Origin: CAVYXK01 sp963708245
Lineage (GTDB): Bacteria > Pseudomonadota > Alphaproteobacteria > Acetobacterales > Acetobacteraceae
DNA: 64,000 bases
Assembly: GCA_963708245.1 (NCBI GenBank)
Contig: OY970201.1
Span: forward strand, 2,170,001 to 2,234,000
Direction of reading: 5' to 3'
In this document: piece after piece, positions 18,370 to 27,358 of the stretch
How positions within the stretch are numbered: position 1 is the stretch's first letter
Layout: every line of letters begins with the position of its first letter
Notes under the pieces: model-generated
Databases searched by the model: none
Told to the model about the DNA's origin: nothing
Seen by the model: the letters and a program-made list of their open reading frames with translations, nothing else
Translations under genes and position numbers: made by a program

Positions 18370-19212
18370 CTATGCGGCGCCAGGTGATATGCCGGTCTGC
18401 GGTCCCGGCGCGCGGTTTGCGGTTGGCACACCGGCGGCGAGGGGTCCAATAGAGAGCCAGGCGCCGATCTGGCAATCGAGGCGAGCTTCGAGATCGCCGG
18501 GATCGGCTTTGACCCGGGGCAGACCACGGGTCAGTAGTGACAGTCCATGTAACGCCGACGCATCGCCGTACGGGCTGGACTCGTTGGAGCAGATCCCCTC
18601 TACACAATGATCGACGGCGCGAACACCGGTGGAGAGGAACAGCCACATCGGCGTATGCCGCGTCACGGCGCCGTCCAGCACCACTGCACGCGGGATGATG
18701 TCGGGTTGGCTGAACAGCTCCTTCACCCTGGTGCGTTCGTCGGTCACGCCGGCCAACCCGGAGAATTCTCCCGCCGAGAGTGTGGTGGGCACCGAGATCT
18801 GCCGCACCTTGGGGGGCTTCACGTGTGCCGGAGCACGCAGACAGTCGAGTGCCGCGGTATCCCGGATGTCGTTGGCGAGACAAAGCTGGACGGCCTTTGC
18901 GCCATCTGTGACCGAGCCCCCGCCCAGCGTAACGATGAGGTCAGCCCTTGCCTCACGCGCTCCTTCGGCGGCCGCGATGACCGCGCCCCGCGGTGTATGG
19001 GCAGGCATGCGGTCGAACGTGCCGACGCAGTACTTGCCGAGGGCTGCGCGCAGCTTATCGACCTCGTCTGTCTCCCGGCTGAGCGTGCCGCTCACCATCA
19101 GGAAGACCCGCTCGGCCTCGAAGCGCTGCACCAGCTCCGCAACCGCCTCGGCAGCTGGCCGGCCGTACTGCACTTCCTCCATCCTGCTGAGAACCACGCG
19201 CCCTCGCTGCAT
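18370..19212 (-). pseudogene. maleylacetate reductase / iron-containing alcohol dehydrogenase, C-terminally truncated
   Basis: Starts at ATG 19212 after GGAGGT. Fe-ADH family features: VTLGGGSVTDGAKAVQLC (NAD-binding Gly-rich loop), QISVPTTLSAGEFSGLAGVT and LFLSTGVRAVDHCVEGICSN with one metal-ligand His. The sequence matches the family only to SIGPLAAGVP (about residue 262); the expected GASHGIGYVLG...PHGHTS segment with the second pair of metal ligands is replaced by unrelated sequence, then a stop. Family length is about 350-380. Maleylacetate reductase acts after hydroxyquinol 1,2-dioxygenase, whose relic is at 26575-27102. Confidence 0.65.
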
Positions 19213-19435
19213 GTGCTACCTCCGCTGCTCGTCTGTATCAGCTTGGCGGCCGACTGGCTCGCGAAACAGCTTTCGGACGAACGAAACCCCTTCGGGCCTC
19301 TCCGGCCAACGATGCCTATTCCTTCCCAAAGCGGGCTTGGCAATCCGGCCAAGCCTGCTCGCTGCTGATTGTATCACTTACCATTTTGGGCGGCGCCGCT
19401 CGGATGCTCTCTCTTTTTTGCACCCCGTCGGCCTG

Positions 19436-19870
19436 GTTGGCAGCGCTGCCTCCGTTCAGGTAGTCCTACGCCCTGGCGGCTTGTTCGCGGGGGGCCAGAT
19501 TGCCCTCGGCCCGAACGGGCCAGCAAGTTGTCCCCAGCCTTGGGCAAGTGTATCTGCGGCAAGCTTCCTACCGACACCTGAGGAAATCTCGAACGACGTT
19601 GCAGCTGCCGGCTTCGAGACCGTATCGCTATGCGACCTGGCCGACGAGGCGATGGTCTTCCTGACGGAGATGAAGGGGCACGTCCAGGTCGAGGGCCACC
19701 GCTACTGGGATTGCCTGCACTGGTCGGCGAGCGGTTTTGCCAAGTCATGCGCAACAGTTCCAGAGCCTGACGGAGCGACGTGCGAGCGTCATCCAGTGTT
19801 TACTGCGTCGGCCGAACTGAGCACGCTGGGGCATAGAGATCGAGAGAGCGCTGGTCGGGAATTGGCGTAA
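19436..19870 (+). pseudogene. SAM-dependent methyltransferase, C-terminal fragment
   Basis: LRPGGLFAGGQIALGPNGPA, PQPWASVSAASFLPTPEEIS and NDVAAAGFETVSLCDLADEA are the beta-4 to beta-5 and C-terminal portion of a class I methyltransferase. The SAM-binding N-terminal half is absent. It ends 46 bp before the Mo-hydroxylase gene. 19213-19435 holds no recognisable gene. Confidence 0.5.
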
Positions 19871-19916
19871 TGTCATCACTCCGGACGCCAACTGGCACGT
19901 CACGCTGAGCTGACCG

Positions 19917-22850
19917 ATGAACTGGATTGGCCAATCCGTTGAACGCGTCGAGGATGCGGCTCTGCTGACGGGTCGCGGGCGCTATATCGACGATCTCGGC
20001 GTCAAACCGGGCACCTTGCACGCCGCCATCCTGCGCTCGTCGCACGCCCACGCCGACATCGTCTCGATCGATACCGCCACAGCACGGCAGAGTCCCGGCG
20101 TTGTCGCGGTCATCACCGGCGCCGAATTTGCCGATATCACGTCAAGCCTGGTTGCCAGCGTGCGCGCGCCGATCGACGCCCATGCCATTGCTACCGACCG
20201 CGTCCGCTATCACGGCGAGCCGGTCGCCGTCGCCGTCGCCGGCGACCGCTACCGCGCAGAGGACGCGCTCGATCTCGTCGACGTCAGGTATCGGCCGCGA
20301 CCAGCAATCGTCGATCCGGCTGCCGCACTCGCTCCGGATGCGCCGGTGCTGCACGATGCAGTCGGGAGCAATTTGGTCAGCGACCGAAGCTTCGCCTACG
20401 GCGATCCTGATGCGGCCTTCGCGGCTGCCGCGCATCGTATCACCGTCACGACGCGCTATCCGCGCAACACGGGCAGCCCGATCGAGACCTGCGGCGTCGT
20501 CGCGGAATACGATCCGCACGAGAACGCCTACGACGTGCTCGCCAATTTTCAGGGCCCGTTCAGCCTCCACGCCGTCGTCGCCCGCGCGCTAAAAGTGCCT
20601 GGCAACCGGCTGCGCCTGCGCCTGCCGCCGGATTCCGGTGGCAGCTTCGGGGTCAAGCAGGGTATCGCCCCGTACATCGTGCTGATCGCCGCCGCTGCAC
20701 GCCTCGTCGGCAGACCGGTGAAGTGGATCGAGGACCGGCTGGAGCATCTCGCCGGTACGGTGTCCGCGACCAACCGCGTCACCACGCTCACTGCCGGCTT
20801 CGAGGCGGACGGACGCATCACCGCGCTGGAGTGGGACCAATTGGAAGACTGCGGCGCCTATCTGCGGCCGCCCGAGCCCGCCACGCTCTATCGCATGCAC
20901 GGCAACCTCACCGGCGCCTACGACATCCGCAACTTGCGCGTGCGCAACCGCGTCGTGCTGACCAACAAGACACCGACCGGCCTGGTGCGCGGGTTCGGCG
21001 GACCGCAAGTCTATTACCCGCTCGAGCGACTGATCCAGCGGATCGCGGTTACGCTCGGGGTCGATCCGCTCGATATCATCCGCCACAACCTGATCCGAAA
21101 GTTCCCATACGCGACTGCGACGGGTGGCCGCTATGATTCCGGTGACTACACAGCAGCGCTCGACGTGGCAGAACGGGAGGGGAAGCTCGACGAGTTGCGG
21201 CAACGCCGCGACGAGGCGCGCGCTGCAGGTCGGCTTTACGGGATCGGCTACGCCGCCGTCGTCGAGCCCAGCGTCTCCAACATGGGCTACATTACGACCG
21301 TGCTGACGGCCGCCGAACGACGCAAGGCAGGACCGAAGAACGGCGCGCAGGCGACCGCGATGATTTCGATCGATCCGGTCGGGTCAGTCACTGTGCAGGT
21401 CGCATCGGCGCCGCAGGGCCAGGGACATCGTACGGTCCTTGCCCAGGTCGTCGCCGACGTCCTGGGCTTGGCTACAGACGACGTTCGCGTCGGTACAGAT
21501 CTGGATACCGCGAAGGATGCGTGGTCGATTGCGTCCGGCAACTATTCCAGCCGTTTCGCCCCAGCAGTCGCCGGCGCCACCCATATCGCGGCGACGCGGC
21601 TGCGCGACCGCCTCGCCCAGATCGCTGCATCGCAGCTCAATGCGCGTCCCGAGGACCTTGTTTTTGCCGACGGCAGGATCGCCGTGCGCAGCAACCCTGC
21701 CGCAGCGCTGACGTTCGCCCGCATCGCCGGTACGGGCCACTGGTCCCCTGCGACGGTACCTGAGGACGTCGGCAATACGCTGCGCGAGACGACGTACTGG
21801 ACGCCACCAGAGCTGACGGCGCCAACCGAGGCCGACGAGATCAATTCCTCTCTCTGCCACGGCTTTATCTTCGACTTCTGTGGCGTCGAAGTGGACCGCG
21901 TAACCGGCAAAGTGCGGATTGACCGCTACGTCACCATGCACGACTGCGGCCGCGTGCTGCATCCGGGCATGGTAGAGGGCCAGATCCGCGGTGGCTTCGC
22001 TCAGGCGGTCGGTGCGGCGCTATACGAGGAACTCGTTTACGGCGATGACGGCGCCTTCCTGGCCGGCACGTTCGCCGACTATCTGCTGCCGACCGCGACC
22101 GAAGTGCCCAATCTCTCGATCCTGCATATCGAGAGCCCGTCGCCTTTCACCCCGCTTGGCGCCAAGGGCGTGGGCGAGGGAAACTGCATGTCCACGCCGG
22201 TCTGCATCGCCAATGCGGTGGCCGACGCGCTCGGCGTAGCAGAGATCGACCTGCCGCTGATCCCTGCCAAGGTCGCCGCACTTGCGGTGCCTGAGGAGCC
22301 TGCGGCGCCGCAGGGCATCGCTCGACCTAAGGCGGGAAAGCCGGGCGCGCGCACCATGCACGGCGCAGGCGAGGCACGCGTCGAGGCAAAGCCCGAAGCC
22401 GTCTGGGCGATGCTGCTCGACGCCAATGTGCTCGCCTCGATCATCCCCGGCGCGCGTGGCGTGCAGAAACTTTCCGCCACGCATTTCCGCGCCGAGGTCA
22501 CACTTGGCGTTGGCCCGGTGAGGGGCCGATACAAGGCCGATATCGAGCTATCGGATCTGCACTTTCTACGCGCGGCAACGCTCAGCGGCTCCATCGGGGG
22601 CGCGCTCGGCAGCGGCCACGGCATCGGCCGGATTACGCTTGCCCCGGACGGTGACGGCACGCGCATTGGCTACACCTACGAGGCCGCGATTGGCGGCACG
22701 ATCGCCGCAGTCGGCGGCCGGCTGCTCGATGGTGCCGCGCGCGTCATCATCGACCAGTTCTTCGCTGCGCTCGCGCGCAAGGCGGGCGGACGTCCTGCCC
22801 ACCGTGGCCTGTTCGCTCGTTTGCTCGCGCTCCTCGGGTTTCGTCGATGA
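19917..22850 (+). CDS. xanthine dehydrogenase-family molybdopterin-binding large subunit fused to a CoxG/SRPBCC domain
   Basis: 977 residues. Residues 1-780 are a molybdenum hydroxylase large subunit: GRGRYIDDLGVKPGTLHAAI at the N terminus, PPDSGGSFGVKQG (about 240), LVRGFGGPQVYY (about 357, cofactor-binding), APQGQGHRT and GAKGVGEGN with the catalytic Glu (about 750). Residues 813-950 (MHGAGEARVEAKPEAVWAML ... GALGSGHGIGRI) form a SRPBCC/CoxG-like lipid- or membrane-anchoring type domain, normally a separate protein in CO-dehydrogenase-like operons. The enzyme should hydroxylate or reduce an aromatic or N-heterocyclic substrate. It overlaps the FAD subunit gene by 4 bp. Confidence 0.9.
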   Translation: MNWIGQSVERVEDAALLTGRGRYIDDLGVKPGTLHAAILRSSHAHADIVSIDTATARQSPGVVAVITGAEFADITSSLVASVRAPIDAHAIATDRVRYHGEPVAVAVAGDRYRAEDALDLVDVRYRPRPAIVDPAAALAPDAPVLHDAVGSNLVSDRSFAYGDPDAAFAAAAHRITVTTRYPRNTGSPIETCGVVAEYDPHENAYDVLANFQGPFSLHAVVARALKVPGNRLRLRLPPDSGGSFGVKQGIAPYIVLIAAAARLVGRPVKWIEDRLEHLAGTVSATNRVTTLTAGFEADGRITALEWDQLEDCGAYLRPPEPATLYRMHGNLTGAYDIRNLRVRNRVVLTNKTPTGLVRGFGGPQVYYPLERLIQRIAVTLGVDPLDIIRHNLIRKFPYATATGGRYDSGDYTAALDVAEREGKLDELRQRRDEARAAGRLYGIGYAAVVEPSVSNMGYITTVLTAAERRKAGPKNGAQATAMISIDPVGSVTVQVASAPQGQGHRTVLAQVVADVLGLATDDVRVGTDLDTAKDAWSIASGNYSSRFAPAVAGATHIAATRLRDRLAQIAASQLNARPEDLVFADGRIAVRSNPAAALTFARIAGTGHWSPATVPEDVGNTLRETTYWTPPELTAPTEADEINSSLCHGFIFDFCGVEVDRVTGKVRIDRYVTMHDCGRVLHPGMVEGQIRGGFAQAVGAALYEELVYGDDGAFLAGTFADYLLPTATEVPNLSILHIESPSPFTPLGAKGVGEGNCMSTPVCIANAVADALGVAEIDLPLIPAKVAALAVPEEPAAPQGIARPKAGKPGARTMHGAGEARVEAKPEAVWAMLLDANVLASIIPGARGVQKLSATHFRAEVTLGVGPVRGRYKADIELSDLHFLRAATLSGSIGGALGSGHGIGRITLAPDGDGTRIGYTYEAAIGGTIAAVGGRLLDGAARVIIDQFFAALARKAGGRPAHRGLFARLLALLGFRR

Positions 22851-23674
22851 AGCCACCCCTGTTTGATTACATCCGTGCCGACACCGAGGACGAGGTGCTC
22901 GCGGCCCTGCATGCGCACGGCGCCGATGCCCGGATCATCGCAGGCGGGCAGACGTTGGTGCCGATGCTTAGCATGCGTCTCGCCCGCCCGGCCGTGTTGA
23001 TCGACATCATGCGTATACCTCCCCTCGCCAGGATCGCCGAGCAGCGCGATGCAATCGTCATCCCAGCGGCGGTGCGGCAGCAGGAAGCGCTCGACCGCTC
23101 CACACTCGCCGATGAGGTTCCCCTGCTTGCCGCCGCGCTGCCGTCGGTCGGCTACTGCCAAACTCGTGCGCGTGGCACGATCTGCGGCTCCGTCGCCCAC
23201 GCCGATCCGAGCGCGGAGATTCCGCTGTGCCTCGTCGCCCTCGGCGGTGAGGTTCATCTACGGGCGCGCCGCAAGCAACGACGCGTCGCCGCCGAAGCGT
23301 TTTTTGCCGGGACCATGGTCACCGACAGGCAGGACGACGAGTTTATAGCATCCGTAAGCTTTCCGAAGCGCCGCCCCGGCACCGGCTACGCCTTCGCGGA
23401 AGTCGGCCGTCGCCAGGGCGACTTTGCCATCGTCGCTTGTGCTGCCGTCGTCGACGCCGCGCACATGCGCCTGACCATCGGCGGGGTTGCCGACCGCCCG
23501 ACTGCGCGCGACTTCCCGATCCTCGATGGCGCCGCACTGGACGACGCACTGAACCAGTTCGCCTGGGAGCTGCAGGCCGGCGACGACCTGCACGCAACTG
23601 CCCGCTACCGCCGCGACCTCGTGCGCGGGCTTGGCCGGCAGGTGCTTGAGAAGGCCGCCGCATGCCGCGCCTGA
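22847..23674 (+). CDS. FAD-binding medium subunit of the Mo hydroxylase
   Basis: 275 residues, CoxM/CutM-type. FAD-contact motifs AGGQTLVPMLSMRLARP near residues 32-48 and RGTICGSVAHADPSAEIPLC near 106-125, then the CO-dehydrogenase flavoprotein C-terminal domain. Start codon overlaps the large-subunit stop by 4 bp, and its end overlaps the small subunit by 13 bp, so the three subunits are translationally coupled. It passes electrons from the 2Fe-2S clusters to FAD. Confidence 0.92.
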   Translation: MKPPLFDYIRADTEDEVLAALHAHGADARIIAGGQTLVPMLSMRLARPAVLIDIMRIPPLARIAEQRDAIVIPAAVRQQEALDRSTLADEVPLLAAALPSVGYCQTRARGTICGSVAHADPSAEIPLCLVALGGEVHLRARRKQRRVAAEAFFAGTMVTDRQDDEFIASVSFPKRRPGTGYAFAEVGRRQGDFAIVACAAVVDAAHMRLTIGGVADRPTARDFPILDGAALDDALNQFAWELQAGDDLHATARYRRDLVRGLGRQVLEKAAACRA

Positions 23675-24171
23675 ACGCACAGTCCCGCCACACCGTCCGG
23701 TTCACGCTGAACGGCGAGCCGGCGGCGTTTGAGGCGGAGCCGCGCATGCTGCTGACCGATGCGCTCCGCCACCTGCTTGGCGCGACGGGCACGCATGTCG
23801 GCTGCGAGCACGGTGTCTGCGGCGCCTGCACCATCGTCATCGACGGAATGCCTGCGCGCGCCTGCCTCACGCTCGCCGTGCAGGCCGAGGGCTGCGATAT
23901 CCGCACCGTTGAAGGCCTCGCTCCGTCGCCGGAACGCCTCTCGGTGCTGCAGGCCGCCTTCCGTCGTCACCATGCGCTCCAATGCGGCTTCTGCACCGCC
24001 GGCATTCTGATGTCCCTCGACGCCTATCTCGCGCGTCGCCCCGATCCATCTGAAGACGAGCTACGCGCGGTCGTCGCTGGCCATCTGTGCCGTTGCACCG
24101 GATACACGCCGATCATCGCCGCCGCGTTGGAAGCCGCCGCCACGCTGCGCCAGGAGGCCGCCCGTGTTTGA
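23662..24171 (+). CDS. 2Fe-2S small subunit of the Mo hydroxylase
   Basis: 169 residues, CoxS/CutS-type. The plant-ferredoxin-like cluster ligands are in VGCEHGVCGACTIVIDG, and the second 2Fe-2S domain holds CGFCTAGIL and CRCTGYTP. It overlaps the medium subunit by 13 bp and the downstream ligase gene by 8 bp. The subunit order large-medium-small differs from the medium-small-large or small-medium-large orders of many operons but is not rare. Confidence 0.93.
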   Translation: MPRLNAQSRHTVRFTLNGEPAAFEAEPRMLLTDALRHLLGATGTHVGCEHGVCGACTIVIDGMPARACLTLAVQAEGCDIRTVEGLAPSPERLSVLQAAFRRHHALQCGFCTAGILMSLDAYLARRPDPSEDELRAVVAGHLCRCTGYTPIIAAALEAAATLRQEAARV

Positions 24172-26524
24172 TCTCGGCACCAGCTTCATCGCCAGTGCGG
24201 CGCGCGACCCTGACGCGCTCGCGATCGTCGACGGCGACGTCCGGCTGAGCTACGCCGACTGGTACAAGAAGATCTCCTGTGTCGTGGCCGCGCTGGACGC
24301 GCTCGGCCTGCACCACGGCGACCATCTCGTCACGGTATTGCAGAACCGGTGGCAAGCGGCGACGCTGCACTGGGCCTGCCAGTTCGCAGGCATCATCATC
24401 ACGCCGATCAACTGGCGCGCCACGGGAGAGGACATTGACTTCACCGTCGAGAACTCCGGCGCAGTGTCGATTGCCTATGAAACCGTCTCAGCCAGCGTCG
24501 CAGCGAACAGCGCCGCCGCGCGCGGACTGAAGCGCATCGCGATCGGCACCCAGGCCGCCCGAGGGGAGACGGACCTCGCGGCGCTCGCCGCTGGTGATGC
24601 GCCGCTCGCCCAGCCGCGCGCAGGCGCGGACGACTGGTCGTTGATGCTCTATACGTCGGGCACGACGGGAAAGCCGAAAGGCGTACCCCGCCGCCACCGC
24701 GCCGAACGCGCCGCCGCCATCGCGCATATCGCGCAGAACCTTTATTCGCATGGCGAACGCACGCTCGGCGTCATGCCGCTTTACCACACGATGGGCGTTC
24801 GCTCGCTTCTCGCCATGTCGCTTGTCGGCGGCGCGTTCGTCTGCTTGCCGCGCTTCGATGCTTCCGCAGCACTCAGGCTAATCGCAACCGAGCGAATAAC
24901 GAACTTGTATCTCGTCCCGACGCTCTATCACGACATCGTTCATCACCCGGACTTCACGAAGACGGACGTGTCGTCCGTTCGCAAGCTCGGCTTCGCCGGT
25001 GCGCCGATGACTGATGGCTTGCTCGCGACGCTTACTGACGCTTTCAAGCCGGATCTGTTCGTCAATCATTACGGCTCATCCGAGGTCTACACGTTAACGA
25101 TCAATCAGCGAGCCGCCGCCATACCGGGCTGCGCCGGCCGTGCCGGCCTCAACCAGATGATCCGGGTGGTCAGGCTCGGCACCACTGATCCGACGGCGAC
25201 CGCAACACAAGGCGAGGAAGGCGAGATCATCGCCCTCGCCTCTTCCGACGAGGCGTTCGAAGGCTACTGGAACCGCCCCGACGCCAATGCGAAATCGTTC
25301 CATGAGGGTTGGTACTACACCGGCGACACGGGTTATGTGGACGCGCACGGCGACCTGTACGTCACCGGCCGCGCGGACGACATGATCATCACTGGTGGCG
25401 AGAACGTCTCGCCCGTGGAGATCGAGAGCTGCCTCTCGCTGCATCCCGCGGTCTCCGAAGTCGCGGTCGTCGGCTTGCCTGACGAGCGGTGGGGCCGCGC
25501 CGTCACCGCCTTCGTCAAGCGCCGGCACGCGGTGACCGAGGAGATGCTACACGCGCATTGCCGCGCCTCCGGCCTCGCCAACTTCAAACGCCCGCGACGC
25601 TACGTGTTCGTCGATGACATCCCGAAATCGCCCGTCGGCAAACTGCTCCGGCGCAAGCTCGCGGCCGGCGAATACACGCCCAAATCAACCGCCCCCCAGC
25701 ACGAAAGGTTCCTCAGCATGAATGCACATCACGACGCAAGCGATCCCAGGCTCCGCGATCTCGACGGTTTTCGGGTCGAGATCTATGCCGAACGTGAGCG
25801 TGGCGATATCATCCTCGCGCGCCCGCCGATGAACACTATTTCCATGCCGCAGCGCGATCAGCTCCGCTTGGCGTTCGAGGCGCTCGACGAAGATACGCGG
25901 GTGCGCGTGATTGTGCTGCGGGCCGAGGGCGAGCACTTCTCCTCCGGCGGCTACATCCGCGGCTTCCTCGAAACCTCTCCGGAGCACGTCTCCAGGCTCG
26001 CCTGGAACATCGCGGCGCCCGCCCGCTGCACGAAGCCGGTGATTGCGGCCAACCGCGGCTACACCTTCGGCGTCGGCTTCGAAATCTCGCTCGCCTGCGA
26101 CTTCCGCATCATCTCAGAGACCTGCCTCTACGCGCTGCCCGAGCAGAGGCTCGGCCAGATCCCCGGTTCCGGTGGGTCCGCACGTCTGCAGAAGATCATC
26201 GGCATCACCCGCACCAAGGACATTGTCATGCGCTCCAAGCGGATTGCCGGGCGCCAGGCGCTCGAATGGGGTATCGCGACCGAGTGCGTCACCGATGACA
26301 AGCTCGAAACGACGGTGGACACACTGGTCGACGAGCTTCGCATGTTCTCGCCGCTCGCCCAGCGCACCGCGAAGAAGTTGCTGAACGATACCGAGGATGC
26401 GACGCTCTCGATTGCCATCGAGCTGGAAGGCCACTGCTACAGCCGCCTCCGCCAGTCCGACGACTTCCGCGAAGGCGTGGAGGCGTTCCATGCCAAGCGT
26501 GAGCCACGGTTTCGGGGCAGTTAA
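24164..26524 (+). CDS. fused AMP-forming acyl-CoA ligase and enoyl-CoA hydratase
   Basis: 786 residues in one frame. Residues 1-505 are an ANL-family ligase: LYTSGTTGKPKGVPRRH (about 163), HYGSSEVYT, YYTGDTGYVDAHGDLYVTGR and the catalytic-lysine loop KSPVGKLLRRKL (about 488). Residues 519-786 are a crotonase: GEHFSSGGYIRGF and ALPEQRLGQIPGSGGSARL with the probable catalytic Glu. The join is at EYTPKSTAPQHERFLSMNAH; the Met at 519 (ATG 25718) sits at a natural crotonase start and is preceded by GAAAGG, so two proteins could also be made. It would activate and hydrate an acid as its CoA thioester, working with the Mo hydroxylase. Confidence 0.85.
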   Translation: MFDLGTSFIASAARDPDALAIVDGDVRLSYADWYKKISCVVAALDALGLHHGDHLVTVLQNRWQAATLHWACQFAGIIITPINWRATGEDIDFTVENSGAVSIAYETVSASVAANSAAARGLKRIAIGTQAARGETDLAALAAGDAPLAQPRAGADDWSLMLYTSGTTGKPKGVPRRHRAERAAAIAHIAQNLYSHGERTLGVMPLYHTMGVRSLLAMSLVGGAFVCLPRFDASAALRLIATERITNLYLVPTLYHDIVHHPDFTKTDVSSVRKLGFAGAPMTDGLLATLTDAFKPDLFVNHYGSSEVYTLTINQRAAAIPGCAGRAGLNQMIRVVRLGTTDPTATATQGEEGEIIALASSDEAFEGYWNRPDANAKSFHEGWYYTGDTGYVDAHGDLYVTGRADDMIITGGENVSPVEIESCLSLHPAVSEVAVVGLPDERWGRAVTAFVKRRHAVTEEMLHAHCRASGLANFKRPRRYVFVDDIPKSPVGKLLRRKLAAGEYTPKSTAPQHERFLSMNAHHDASDPRLRDLDGFRVEIYAERERGDIILARPPMNTISMPQRDQLRLAFEALDEDTRVRVIVLRAEGEHFSSGGYIRGFLETSPEHVSRLAWNIAAPARCTKPVIAANRGYTFGVGFEISLACDFRIISETCLYALPEQRLGQIPGSGGSARLQKIIGITRTKDIVMRSKRIAGRQALEWGIATECVTDDKLETTVDTLVDELRMFSPLAQRTAKKLLNDTEDATLSIAIELEGHCYSRLRQSDDFREGVEAFHAKREPRFRGS

Positions 26525-26574
26525 CCGTTCATGCCCGCCAGCACGACAGTCATCGGCGCGACTCCTGTGCGCTA

Positions 26575-27102
26575 GCCTACGCCCCGCCCGGCGCTGTTTG
26601 TGGATTGCCGGATTATCGACCCCGATGGACGGCCGATCCCCGGCATGGAGGTCGATGTCTGGCAGGCCTCCCCGGTCGGCCTTTACGAGAACCAAGACCC
26701 CAACCAAGCCGAGATGAACCTGCGCGGGCGCTTCCACACGCATGAGGACGGGCGGTTCTGGTTCCGCCCTGTCAAGCCCGCCGGTTACCCCGTGCCGACC
26801 CACGGCCCTACCGGCGATCTCCTGCGCGCAGCGCCGCCACCCTTACCGCCCGGCGCATCTGCATGTGCTCGGCTACAAACCCGGCTATGGACGCTGATCA
26901 CCCAGGTGTTCGTGGACGACGACGAGCATCTGCAGAGCGATGTCGTCTTCGGCGTCACCCGCCCCTCATCGGCAACTACCGCCGCCATGACGCGGTCGAG
27001 ACGCCGCCGGCGCCGGACGTCCAGGCGCCCTGGTACACGCTCGACTACAGCTTCGTCATGCGACCGGGCGAGGCCAAGCGGCCCGTGCCCCCGATCAAGT
27101 AG
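26575..27102 (+). pseudogene. hydroxyquinol/catechol 1,2-dioxygenase, frameshifted and 5'-truncated
   Basis: LFVDCRIIDPDGRPIPGMEV, VDVWQASPVGLYENQDPNQA, LRGRFHTHEDGRFWFRPVKP, then alternating frames: HPYRPAHLHVLGYKPGYG, TLITQVFVDDDEHLQSDVVF and IGNYRRHDAVETPPAPDVQA ending PVPPIK. This is the catalytic C-terminal two thirds of an intradiol dioxygenase, including Tyr/His iron ligands (PYRPAHLH). Three frame changes and loss of the N-terminal dimerisation domain make it inactive. Hydroxyquinol-type identity is suggested by the maleylacetate reductase relic nearby. Confidence 0.75.
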
Positions 27103-27114
27103 GAGGCAGGGGCC

Positions 27115-27307
27115 ATGGCACATTCCCCCGACGGCCGGCTTGCGCTCATCGTCGGCGGCTCTGGCAGCATCGGCGCGGAGACTGGCCGCCTCTATGCCGA
27201 CGCCGGGCCTGCCCGACGCCGGGCACTTCGCGCTCCCGGCGGACGTGGTGGAAACAAGGGTCCGGCGGCTGATTACAGGACGTGACCTAGCCATGGCGGC
27301 TTGTTAG
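27115..27307 (+). pseudogene. short-chain dehydrogenase N-terminus joined to an unrelated 3' end
   Basis: ATG 27115 follows AGGAGG and reads MAHSPDGRLALIVGGSGSIG, the Rossmann start of an SDR, up to RLYADAG. The SDR is then lost: from about 27205 another frame reads GLPDAGHFALPADVVETRVR, ending at 27307, from a different gene that is not recognised. A deletion has joined the two. Confidence 0.55.
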
Positions 27308-27358
27308 CGTGCGTGCCGACCAGCGCAGCGCAATCGCATCGTCCGAGGAGGTGAAGTC

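Noticed and set aside
18629..19870. 413-residue plus-strand ORF
   Set aside because: The first two thirds are antisense to the Fe-ADH gene; only the last part (19436 onward) looks like a methyltransferase fragment.
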